NCBI GenBank assembly: GCA_947683625.1
Contig: CANTUR010000278.1
Coordinates: 186,001-250,000, forward strand
Reading direction: 5' to 3'
DNA: 64,000 nt
Source of the DNA: Mallotus nudiflorus
Lineage: Eukaryota > Streptophyta > Magnoliopsida > Malpighiales > Euphorbiaceae
Shown here in pieces: positions 11,595-22,379 of this stretch. The translations under genes were made by a program, and so were the position numbers. The notes below the pieces were generated by a model. It was not told the origin of the DNA, ran no database searches, and was given only the letters and a program-made list of their open reading frames with translations. Within the stretch, counting starts at the first letter, position 1; each line of letters begins with the position of its first letter.

Positions 11595-12500
11595 TGCATG
11601 TACTTTGATTGCTTATTCTTATGTGATTTTCATTTATGTCATTGCTCTCAGAATACAAGTTGAAATCAATTCACATACTTGATAAGTTAAATGCTTACTC
11701 ATGGTGCTAGCTTGACTTAATTACTTATGATTGGCATGTAATGAGTATACACGTATAGAATCCTATGTTCTATTTTCGATTTACATGCTCTCCTACTTAT
11801 TAAAGTGTTTAAAAGAGTGAATATTCTTTATGAATATGCTATGATTAATCTATTCTTTTTAAAGCTTATTGTTTGCTTGGTTATTCTCAAAGTGATTTTT
11901 TTAATAAATCAATCACTTTGTTCATAGCCGTATCATTTTATCCTTAATTTTTTCTTATTATTTCTTTAATAAATTAAATATCATTAATTTATTTGATTTA
12001 TTATTGAACTTGCAAAAATTTAAATGACCAAAGCACTTACAAATAATTTTTTAGGCTCAAAATCATTTTGATTTTCAAAAATCTTCAAATCCTAAATTTT
12101 ATCAATTTAAGCTCAAAATCATTTAAAAGAACTAAATTGTACACTTTTTTTCACTTTTCTCTAGACCTAATTGAACCTTTTTTGAAAGTTCAAGTGTTGT
12201 CATGAGTTATGTCCTAATTGTTACTGTTCACCTTTTAGATTAGGATACCTATCCCGACCGTGACATCAATCCAAACAGCTTTTGGAATTCAAATTTTGTT
12301 CATAGAAGAGGCACATCAATCCAAATTAGAAATAAAATTTGAAGTAGTTTTTTTACCAAAATTTAATTTCCTTACTCTTCCCTCCCTTTTAACTCTTTAA
12401 ATATCATCTTATTCACTTCTCTTTCACACTTTCAATTTACTTTTAATATTACCTTCTTCTTTCTTTCTCTTTTTTAACAACTTTATTTTTTCTTTCTTCT
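11595..12500. other. Non-coding stretch between two retroelement relics
   Basis: AT-rich, with no supported ORF. It may be the untranslated 3' part of the copia relic. A CT-rich run (12360-12500) just before the next small ORF looks like a leader. Confidence 0.4.
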
Positions 12501-12775
12501 ATGGCTCCCAAGAAACCCTCCAAGGCCCCTCTTCCTCCTATGATTCTCCATCCAGAATGGAAAAGCTAAAGAAATCTCATCCTCATTTCTCCTACACATC
12601 CATGCAAATAAAAAATAGAGTAAGTGCCTTTCAAAATGGGACTCTCCTTCCATCAAGATATATGTGTGAAGCAACCCTCAAGGATCTTGGGTGGTATGAT
12701 GAGGTAAAGGATCTTCTCATTAGGGTAGGACTTTATGACTTTGCCTTTGATCCTTTGCCTTCATTTGGGGTCTAG
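12501..12775 (+). pseudogene. Relic of a retroelement ORF (Athila ORF1-like)
   Basis: An ATG at 12501 starts MAPKKPSKAPLPPM and stops after 22 codons. A second frame from about 12557 to 12775 encodes a segment (LLPSRYMCEATLKDLGWYDE and the following VKDLLIRVGLYDF). This resembles the conserved 'LPTRY...TLxxLG...DDVxxLLxxLGW' block of plant retroelement ORF1 (Athila gag-like) proteins. The two frames are offset by two bases, suggesting a frameshift in one ancestral ORF, which then breaks off at 12775. The family assignment is from memory of the motif and is tentative. Confidence 0.4.
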
Positions 12776-13201
12776 AATTTTCTCTTCAAAAGAGAATTTT
12801 TCTTGAAATTCGAGGCCCCTCCTCAAAAAAGGAAAAATTTGAGTTTTTATGCATACAAGCCTCGAACCCATGCTCTTGTGTCCTAGACCTATGCGCTTGG
12901 GTCCTTCAACCCACGTAGATCCACTATGGGCTAGAGGACCCATGCCCTTGGGTTATAGACCCAAGCTCATAGGTCAGGCCCATCCTATGGGCTTTTCAAA
13001 CCTTTTTCCCTTTTTGAGGCTCAATTTGGGTTTTTTAAGGTTTTGAGTGTATGTTTGGTTTATTTTAGGTTTCTTTAGTTTTTATTTCCTCAATCTAAGC
13101 ATGCCTAAGAAAAATCCTAAAGGAGCTTTCCCCCTGTTTGACTTATAGGAATCCTTAGTCATTGAATTTTTGGGGGAACTGCCAAAATTTAGGTATCAAT
13201 A

Positions 13202-13560
13202 GTTGCCCCTTACTTTGTGTGGGTTGATCAAGCCAACACTTTTCAATGCATGCGAAGCAAGTTTTGAAAACACATGAGATAAAAACTTTAGATTTTAAGG
13301 TGGCCCCTTACTCCATATAGATTAATCAAACCAACACTTATCAATATATAAGAGCAAATGTTTTAATATAGATGAAGACTTTTAAGGCAATCCCTTACTC
13401 CACACATATTAATCAAACCAATGCTTATCGATATATAAAAGAAAATTTTTAAAGACATATGAGATGGAACTTTGGGGCAACCCCATACTCCACACATATC
13501 AATCAAATTACACTTGACGACATATGAGAGGAAAAATTTTATCATGAAGAGATACAATGT
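13202..13560. repeat. Degenerate ~90-bp tandem array, four units
   Basis: Units start at about 13202, 13300, 13387 and 13477. Each opens with a variant of 'g(g)c(a)(a)ccccttactcc', followed by 'att(a)atcaa(a)cca(a)cacttatc' and 'gagat'. Unit lengths are 98, 87, 90 and about 84 bp. The units have diverged well below identity, so the array is old. It is non-coding on both strands. Confidence 0.7.
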
Positions 13561-15650
13561 ATAGCCCTAAGTAGGATTCAAGTGTTTAGTTTAAAAGAAA
13601 CCAAAGTGCATGTAAAGTCTTTTGTGGATGCTATATAACCTTAGTTGGTTTACTAATAAGATACATCGTATGGCTTTACCAGTGTTGTGTGTGGTTTTTT
13701 AGAGTAATGATACATGTAAAACCAAAATACTATGATGCAAATTTTTATTCTAAAATTATGATGTATGAGAGTTTTATTCATGCTTTTAGCCACTTACCTG
13801 CGTTTGTGAGTGATATGTATCAGGGACTCAGAGCTACCCCATTCATAATCATCTTACCTTGATTCGGTATTCATCATTCCTCTAGGTTTTGACCAGTAAC
13901 TCTTTCTCAAAGATGTTTTTGGTTACTGAGTGAAGAGCAAGCATTCCACATGATCAAAAGGAAACTCACCAAATGAGGTCATCAAAGATCACGATGGATA
14001 AGGCAACTTTTATTATCAAGACATTCTCTTTGGAAGCAAATGCTTGATCATACTTCTCTTCCTATAGAGCATTTTCTCTTCTCAAGCATTCATCACCTTC
14101 TATTGCTCAATGTGAATGTCATCAAAGAGTTCTTTAAATATTCTTACTCTTTTGGGGAGCATTGGAGCAGTTACTTTCTTGCATTGGTTTTCCCTTTTTA
14201 AGTATTCCCTATTTTCATGTATTATTCAGCGTGAATTTTGCCAAGAGATCCTTTGTATACCCTTACTTAATTATAAGCATTGGAGTAAATCGAGTATGAT
14301 TTTTGCATTCGAACTGTTTCTAGGGTTTATCTTAATAATCGCAAGTTTCCTAAATGTCTAAGTTCCTTGCAATTTTTCTTTTGGTAGATTTTCTATCTTT
14401 CATGAGGTTGTCAAGCATTAGATTGATACAAAAGTTGAGAATCACAGCTTGAAGTTGCTAATCAAAGTCAAGAAAACTTGAAGATTCTATCAAAGTGAGA
14501 TGGTCACTGTTAGGGTTGACTGGTCCATCTCTACCATAAGCCCCCTTCTCCAATGCGGGTTTACCTTTAAGAGCATAAGAAAATAGTTTTTGGAATGCAA
14601 ATATGAGTGTGATTGCATGGATGCATGAATGCATTTGAAAATTTTAAAGTAAGGTGGCATAGTGGACTTCCCTGATGTTTTGCACATTTTTGGAACCGTC
14701 CCAAGTTTTTGCATCTAGTCCTTGGCTTCTGTTTGGGTTTAGGGTTGGTGTTTCAATCTTTAAAAATGTTCTTGGGGTCTTCTTAGAGCTTCAACATAAC
14801 AAAATTCTTTGGTGGGCCTTAAAAGGCTTCATAGGAGGATCCCACGAAAGTGGGTCCAATGACCTACGCACATTGGTCTAGTGATCGATGTGCACTAATC
14901 AGGACCCATGAGCATGGATGGATCTTGAACCTATGGAGTTGGAGGCTATAAAAGCCTCTGGTTTCATCATTTTCTTCTTTTTTACTTCCTCCTTCCTCTC
15001 TCTTTTTTAGACTCTCTTTGGACTTTAGGCTTTCTTCACTTCATACATTCTCATGCAAGGAGGTGATGGTGAAGACATTTGGGGGATATCGACCCTAGCC
15101 TTGCGATTAGTTTAAACAACCTTAGATTAAATGCTCTGTAGGATTAGGCGACAGGTGGTGATACTTGCTAGAAGCTTATGCCTGCTTGCCGCATTAGGCA
15201 TAAGGTAACTAGAGGTCTAGAGGTTTTGCTCATCTTGAACCTAGGGTAGCATGTCTAAATGCTCCATCATTAGCAAGTTAGTGTCTTTGACTTTTTTTTT
15301 AGAATTTCTACTTACAAGTGTTGATCCTTTTATATGCTCGGAGACGGTTAGGACCACTCTTTACTAGGACTTAATTCTTGTAGAATCCTTCCTATTTTAT
15401 GTTGCATGATAGGATCTGCAACTTGGACTTTGACTTCGAATGTATGATATTATTTACCTACAAATATCAACTTAATGGATAGTTAGTACTTGTCATCATG
15501 CATAGATAAAGGAAATTCTTAATTAGAGTTTATATTTTGCTAATTTCCCTTTTAAAGCATTATGACTCTATTAGTGCTACCTGATAGCTTTACTAGAGCC
15601 AAAAAGCTCTACTAGGGATTGCTTACGGAGGTACAAGACTAGGTACATGG
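13561..15650. other. Non-coding stretch with a candidate TATA promoter upstream of the PMD relic
   Basis: No coding region is supported. At 14947-14954 TATAAAAG sits in a small hairpin (gaggc...gcctc). It is followed by a CT-rich leader-like run (14965-15030), plausible as a former promoter or LTR fragment for the decayed gene that follows. Confidence 0.35.
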
Positions 15651-15659
15651 CCTCAGTTT

Positions 15660-17900
15660 TGATGGCTTCCTCGACAACCTACTAGAAGGTCTAAAGATAA
15701 TGAAGTATCAATAAGTTGCTATGACTGCCATGGTCAAGAGGTGGTCAAACTGAATGCACACCTTCCACTTCCAGTTAAGGGAGATGATAATTATACCCCT
15801 TAATTTTATAGCTATCATGGGGTTCTCATTTACTGGTCAATAGATCCCTTTCAACATCCCTAATGATCCCATAACATTATGTGGGTAGCTATTTGGTTGT
15901 GGCCCCGCAGTTCAGAGTTGGTAGGGGCATTTTGATTTTATATAATTGCCATTAGCAAGCTTATGATGCAGTTATTAAAGAGGGAGTTATCGGTGTTGAG
16001 AGGCGAGCAAGGTGCTTCATTTTCTATCTGATGAGCACCACAATGTTGCCTAATGCAAAAAATACTAGCGACTCTTCGTTGCTCCCTGTTCTTTAGGACC
16101 TTGATGCTTTATGAGAATTATGATTAGGGTTCTCTCACTTACGGCTACCTCCTCTATAGCCTGGATAATGCATGCAGAGATAGCTCCCAGATTCATAGCA
16201 TGCCATTAATGGTCGATATGAGTTATTTTTTATGCTTTAACATTCTTTTTTTTTTTACCTCTAAATATGACATTCATGATACACTTTTTTTTTTGCATAT
16301 TTGGGCCTTTGAGTTCTGTAACTCTTCCTACCATACCCGAGTTGCATGAGGGATTCCCTCATTTTCCTATATGGACAGTGTAGAGCTAGAAAGGTGTCGT
16401 GCAGTCTTTAAAGAAGCTTGTGCTTCTCTCATGGAGCTAACTTCTGACAAGGTTAGTCACCATTTTTTAGTCTTTTCTAGTTTTGAGTTTCTATTTTCTA
16501 CTTCTAATATTTTTTCTGATTACAGACCCATTATTAATGGTGGTGGGAGGGCTATCCTACATCCTTCTCAACAGTGATGTAGGGAGCTATAAGGTTTACC
16601 GGCATAAGGGTACTGCTCCTAACCCTTATGGACCGTGCCTGGTACCTTGGTGAGTGCATCATGGACTAGCATAAGGGTCTCACTACTCATCACATTCCTT
16701 ATACTCCTCTGTAGGATATGTTTTAAGGGAAGGACATGGTAGGCCCTACTTTAGAGGAGGCACTAGTTGGGACCAATCATTAGCTTTATTGGGAGTTGGA
16801 GGGCAATTCTTACTTAGAGGGCATCATCCTTCGACTGATAGATGGTGCAGTGAAGAGCTTTGCACTAGCTCCCCCTATTTGTATGTCTTCTTCTAAAGCT
16901 TCCATGGTGAGATGGTGACCCATGTAGTTGCTGCATTTACTGAGCCTATAGCTTTCATTCTAAAGGACACTAACCATGTAAGTTTATGTCTTTACTACTT
17001 TAATGTTTTAAATCTTCTGCTTGCTGACTATCTTGTTTGTAGGTTCCATGGGACACAGCTGCATACTGGTACCAATGTGCTCAAGGCTTGATGAACCATC
17101 ATCTTTATGACTCCATGGAGACCCGTGTGAGTAACTCCCTACTTTTTTATTTTCTTTCTTAAATATGCAATAGTATATATAATGATATGTGTATGACAAC
17201 ATATTACTGTTCAAATAAAAGTTTAGATTATTAGTGTTAATCATACAATTATAAAAACTCATAACACTTTAATTTTTAATCAGAATATATAATTTATAAG
17301 TTGAATTAAAGCTCACAATGTTTATGTTTATTGTGTTATGATAAAGTAGATAAAAAAATATATTTTACATAGTAGAAATATCATCCACAGTATGCCATAT
17401 GAACAAATATAAAAACATATCATATACACATGCATAAACATGGTGGAATTAATTCTCTATAAAATTTTCATACTTTAAACCATATTTCCATAATAGAACA
17501 CAAGTTAAAAGGATTTGATACTAAAGGAGAAAAAATTAAAAATAAAGAGTTGAAAAAATTTATAGGTTTCTCTTGCTACAAATTTTCAAAATAAAAAAGA
17601 AAACATGTATCATTAATATGAAAAGGAATTACATTATTAGAAACCATTTTTTATCACAACTTAAGTATATTATTTATGGAAAAAATAAGAGACAGATATA
17701 TTTTTTAGAGAGAGCTTTCTTTTCTATAACATTTTTTAAAAATATTTTTCATGATTAGATGGGTAGTTACCTCTTATCCACTCTTATTATAATTATAATT
17801 ATAATTTAACTATTTCAAATAGATCAGGGTTGCCACCTATCATGAGCATTATGGTCCATATTCTAACAATATGTTACTCTTGGGGAAGCATAGATATAAT
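15660..17900 (+). pseudogene. Decayed plant mobile domain (PMD, aminotransferase-like) gene with introns
   Basis: Short blocks in order match the PMD family, a domain shared by Mutator-derived and gypsy-associated plant proteins. They are GFLDNLLEGLKIMKYQ, then MVKRWSN*MHTFHFQL with EMIIIPLNFIAIMGFSFTGQ (about 15750-15835), RRARCFIFYLMSTTMLPNA (about 16000-16060), and NYD*GSLTYGYLLYSLDNAC (about 16115-16175). Later come ALMDRAWYLGECIMD (about 16625) and DTAAYWYQCAQGLMNHH (about 17050). Between blocks the frame changes and stops appear, so the gene is dead. Intron-like GT...AG gaps remain at about 16459-16525, 16978-17041 and 17127-17822, which argues for decay in place rather than a processed copy. 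Confidence 0.65.
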
Positions 17901-18439
17901 GGAATTGGCTTGAGTATCATCATACATTATGGAAGAAGAATGCATTGAAGCCTAAAGGGAGCTAGCAAATTATTAATCTAGTTTATTATAGCGTATCCTT
18001 TTGTATTAGAATAATATAATTTAGTTTAACATTGTTATTGCATTATGTCATGTTTTATTTATTGGTGATATCTATAAAATTATTGAGTTTGATATGTGTT
18101 TGATAATGATAAGGTTTTTATTATTTTTAAATGTATTTATAATTTAAAATACTATTGAAATATAATTTTTTAATTTGTAATTTAATTGGTAGATATGGGT
18201 GCCAATTAGTAAATTATTGTTGAAGTTCATGAAGAAGACAAAGAATGGGAATCATTATTAGCAATATTTGTCATTGAAATGATATGTTAGTTTCATTTTA
18301 AATACATTTACAAAGAATCTTGTATGGATTCATTTCAAATAAAAATGATATGATTATTATAAATAATGAAAGGAGATGAAAAGAGATGCATTAATATGTT
18401 TAGATGAATTAATATATTTATTCCTATCAAGATTTAGAA
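17901..18439. other. AT-rich intergenic stretch
   Basis: No gene or repeat supported. It may include the diverged 5' region of the Harbinger transposase. Confidence 0.4.
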
Positions 18440-19380
18440 TTAAATATGGATTAATAACTTCAAAAAGAATGTCAATGATAGAAAAAGTAAGAATATTTTC
18501 ATATATTCTTACTTTGGATGATTCAAATAGTCAAGCTCACAAATGCTTATGAGACAATTTGTTGTAATTTTAATCAAGTAATGTTGACAATAATAAGGTT
18601 TACAATCAATTTGATAAAACCAGAAGATCCAATATTTAATACCATTCCTCCAGAGATACTAAAAGACTATAGATTAAGGTAACATTTTATTTCTTTTTCT
18701 AATTTTATGTGTGTGTGACAAATATATTTTTTTTATTAGAATTGCATTAGAGCTATTGATGGCATTCATGTAGCAACTACTATCAAAGAAAAAATTTAGT
18801 ACTATTCATTAGAAGAAAAGGAGTACTCGCACAAAATATAATGGATGTAGTTTCGGCATGCAACTTATATTTGAAATGGCTTAATGAAAAGAAATTTCTC
18901 ATGATGAACGACTTTTTTTCAATATCTAAATCATAAAAAGAAATTAAATTTTTCAAAACCACCACTAAGTATTAATATATTTATTAACTATTATTTTTTA
19001 CAAAGTTAAAAAATATTTATACTTCCATATGCCTACTATTATATATTTTTGATAAAATATACAAAAAAAATTATTTGGTTGTTGTTGGATATAAATAACT
19101 TAAAGGATTTCTTGGATCTTGTAAAAAAACCAAATATCATTTACCTAAATTTTAATATGGCGATCAATCAAGAGGGCCTAAAGAAACTTTTAATCATTGG
19201 CATTCATCATTAAGATGTTGTATTGAAAAAATATTTAATTATTGGAAAGCTAAATGTAAAATATTACAATTGATGCCTTCGTATCCATCTAAAACACAAC
19301 AAGATATCCTGTTTGCAGCTATGACATTGCAAGACTATATTCAAATTAAATATTTAAATGTTCCAACATTTATGTGATTT
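18440..19380 (+). pseudogene. PIF/Harbinger transposase (DDE_4) pseudogene
   Basis: Recognisable blocks are: MIEKVRIFSYILTL (about 18470-18520), NCIRAIDGIHVATTI (from 18740) carrying the first catalytic Asp, GYK*LKGFLGSCKKTKYHL (about 19090-19145), and WHSSLRCCIEKIFNYWK (about 19197-19250). The last is followed by LQLMPSYPSKTQQDI. These are the expected order for Harbinger transposases, which excise and insert at TWA targets. A short intron with GT...AG ends lies at 18679-18739. The second catalytic Asp (usually DxGY) reads VVGY, the middle of the domain is unrecognisable, and several stops are in frame. No terminal inverted repeats were found. Confidence 0.75.
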
Positions 19381-19439
19381 GATCAAAATCCAAAATTTAT
19401 GCCTCCTCTCTCACCTCATATAGTGATCTAATGTGTGAA

Positions 19440-20273
19440 AAAGATGAAAATTTTAGTACAATTCAAATGGATGTGCATGATGATCAAAGTGCTTCTAGGT
19501 TAATGAAAGGAAACAATATCCTCTAAATAGTTTGGTAAAATTGGAATTCCATCACATAAAAATGCATTTTTTGTTGAATTATGCAATTATTTAATTTTTT
19601 TATTGAATTATTTTATACACACACACACACTTTTATAAAATTATCAAAATAATTTAACTAATGTCTATTATTATTATTAAGTATATAAATAGAACAATTG
19701 TAAATAATTATATCAAACACTTATCATTAATCAACTAACAACTATTAGCTATCAGCATTTGCTACTAGCTACTAGCACCAGCTAGCAGTTAACAACTAAC
19801 AACAATAATTTAGCCAAATGGACCATGAAGCTAATAGGAACAATTCCAGTTGGAACTTTTAATAGCTATTAGTTTATGTTAAAAAAAACATTAACTAAAC
19901 ATGTTTTTTCAGATGTTGGGAACTAAATATTTAGTGACTACATTCCAACATATATCCTAACACCTAATACACCCCTTAATTAATAAAGTGGTACTAACTT
20001 TTTTGAAAGAATTTATAATTATAAAATTAATTCCATAAAAATAATTTATTTTGCTATAAAATAATAACTTACTAAAAAGTATATTAAGTTATAAAATAAA
20101 AAAATACTAATTTTTATACATACAATTTCTTTTTTTGAATTTGAGAGTTAAGATAATGATTGATCCCTTAACCTATTGATGCCTCGAAGGGAGTTATATT
20201 ATTAGACTATTATGTTTATAAAAATGTAATATATTACTTTTCGTAAATCAAAATCAATTTTTCTTAGTGTTGA
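19440..20273. other. AT-rich intergenic stretch
   Basis: No gene supported. It has a short CA run (19619-19630) and a cluster of 'agctactagca'-type words at 19745-19800. Confidence 0.4.
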
Positions 20274-20489
20274 CACCCAATCTTGACCCACCTGAAATCA
20301 AAAAGTCAAATGCTGAATAGTCTAAGCTAAGGCCATCAAAACAAGTAATGACCAAAAAAAAATTGAAACCAAATTTTCTCTACAAATGGGCTTTTAGCCT
20401 TTTTGAAAAAAAAAACACAGTGAATCTTTTCAAAATTTTGACTTTTAGTGTTTGAGGAGGGGACGAGAGAAAGAAAAAAAAAGAGTGCT
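20274..20489 (+). repeat. Possible LTR end fragment
   Basis: The block starts TGTTGACACCCAATCTTGAC, a form common at the 5' ends of plant gypsy LTRs, and runs up to the next LTR element. No partner copy is in the window, so this is only a possible truncated LTR. Confidence 0.25.
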
Positions 20490-21174
20490 TATGCCATATT
20501 TGAAATTTTTTACTAACATATTAAGGCCATTAAATTAGTGGCTTAATTTAATGTTTTTGGCTAAAATATTAATCAATTTGATTTGATTAGAATTTTGAAG
20601 TCCAAAATTATTTACAAGTCCTACCCATAAAATAAGGAGATTCTGAAATTATTTAGAAGACTCTGAAGATTCTGGAATGCCTTGAGGAAAAAGATCAGCT
20701 TAGGGATGAAGGGATCTGAGAGGAGTTACATGAATTAATTCATCCAGGAATGACACAGACTCTTGAGCTAGAGAATGAAGACACTTGGAGCTTCTAGAAT
20801 TGTTACTAAGAAATTAATAAAGAAGTAGCCTACAAGTAAAATAAGCCTATAAAAGCAAGGGGAAGACACATTAACATCAGCATCCACTACATCTACATCA
20901 ATCTACGAATTTAGAATCATTAGCCAATCATTTTCTTTAGTTCATAACAACACTGTCTACTTTAGTTTATGTACTAAGCTCTCAAATCAATACAATTTCT
21001 CTTTTAATTGCTCAAATGGTCTCTTTATTTTCAAATTTCCATCTATGAGATCCAAGCAAATAGTAGTAAATGAGCTTGTGAACCCATTTTCATTTGAAGA
21101 AGTCAGGTTAAAATTTTAAGGACTTGCTCCACTAGCATGCTCACAAAATTAATCAAAACTAAAAATAGCCAAAA
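20490..21174 (+). repeat. 5' LTR of the LARD-like element
   Basis: It aligns along its length with 27086-27774 with substitutions and small indels. A TATAAAAG box at 20848-20855 is preserved in the right copy. The first base pair of the expected TG is TA here, and the expected end CCAACA reads CCAAAA, so both termini are mutated relative to the right copy. Confidence 0.8.
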
Positions 21175-21177
21175 ATC

Positions 21178-21197
21178 TTTTGGCACACTCAGTGGGA
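21178..21197 (+). other. Primer binding site-like sequence
   Basis: TTTGGCACACTCAGTGGGAC begins three bases after the 5' LTR. It resembles PBS blocks of plant Tat/Athila-type gypsy elements. I do not name the tRNA. Confidence 0.55.
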
Positions 21198-21210
21198 CAT
21201 GTTTCAAAAA

Positions 21211-21720
21211 GATGAACAAACTTAAAGAAGAATTTTTTGAAGTTTGTTACTAGACCAACAATTCACCTATACACCCAGGTGATTTCTATGATGAAGACTT
21301 GATGCCTCCAGATCACTTTTGGATTGAGGCACATTTTGACTATTCAAGCTAAATTTTGAATATCATATAAGGCAACCTAATTAACCAAACAAGTTAGAAA
21401 TGGAAATGAGTTGATATGGTTAAGAGTACACAAGATTTTGAAAAAGTCTTTCAAGATGTAATACTACAAATGGTTAATTCCCTAAAGCAAGGCTTTGTTA
21501 ATTCCTAAAGCAAAGCATTGAGAATTCCCTAAAGCAAAGCATTTAGAATTCCCTAAAGCAAAGCATTTAGAATTCCCTAAAGCAAGGTTTTGAAAAAATG
21601 TTATAGGATATTATGCAAGCATTTTTCAAAATGAATGAACAGTCATCTAGATAACAAAGTACATTACCCAAACTAGACATAGCTCAAGAGGAGTTTAGCA
21701 ATCTTGCAAAAATTCCAAAA
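21211..21720 (+). pseudogene. Decayed gag-like start of the LARD-like element with 24-bp repeats
   Basis: From ATG 21211 the frame reads MNKLKEEFFEVCY and then breaks, continuing in pieces (PGDFYDEDLMPPDHFWIEAH). At 21476-21593 a 24-bp unit beginning 'aattccctaaagcaa' is repeated five times. As 24 is a multiple of three, the units would add eight-residue repeats to a frame, except that unit two has lost one base. No gag domain could be recognised, and the function is inferred only from position. Confidence 0.4.
21476..21593 (+). repeat. 24-bp tandem repeat, five copies
   Basis: Units start at 21476, 21500 (23 bp), 21523, 21547 and 21571. Copies three and four are identical, indicating recent slippage or duplication inside an otherwise decayed element. 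Confidence 0.9.
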
Positions 21721-21793
21721 GTTTAATTTGTCATTGATGAAAGGAATAACCTAGCCTTCCTGCTAGAATATATAAACAAGAAGGAAAAGGCAT

Positions 21794-21804
21794 GGGGGGG
21801 GGGG
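21794..21804 (+). repeat. Poly-G run (11 G)
   Basis: An uninterrupted run of eleven G in an AT-rich surrounding. It is a site prone to length change and sequencing error. Confidence 0.9.
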
Positions 21805-22379
21805 CAATTTTCCTTAAGGTTACATGCCAAATCCCCAAACTCATATGCCTTTTCCCGAGGCAAAAGTGTTATTTCCCCAAGGACGAAATCAAAGCATAAG
21901 GAGTACACATAAGGAACAATCAATTCCTCAAGCTCACACACTACTTCCTTAGGAATAGGAACTAATTCCCTAAGGATTATAACGAAACACAGAATGTGAT
22001 ATTTTACTTAAGAAAAAATCTATTTGCCAAACACTGATTCCTAAAAAAATCTTCTCCTCAATCCCCAAAGGTGGAAATAAACCTGAATGCAGAAAAGGAG
22101 ACAGAGCTAATGAAAGAAAATTCACTTTCCTCATTGGCATTCTATCAATGTGGATTTAAAAAAGAAAATAGAGGAAAAAGAGGTGGTTCAACCTTCAAAC
22201 ATGAATCTAAACAGGTTTAAAAGTCATTGGAGGCTAGTTTCTCATAAAAAAATTTTACCATCAAACAAAAGGCCACCTGATTTAAATTTATTAAAAAATA
22301 ACCATAAATATAGGCTAATGAAAGATGAAAGGCCTATACAATCTAGATTTTTGGTGTCATAGTCTGTTCCACTAAATAA

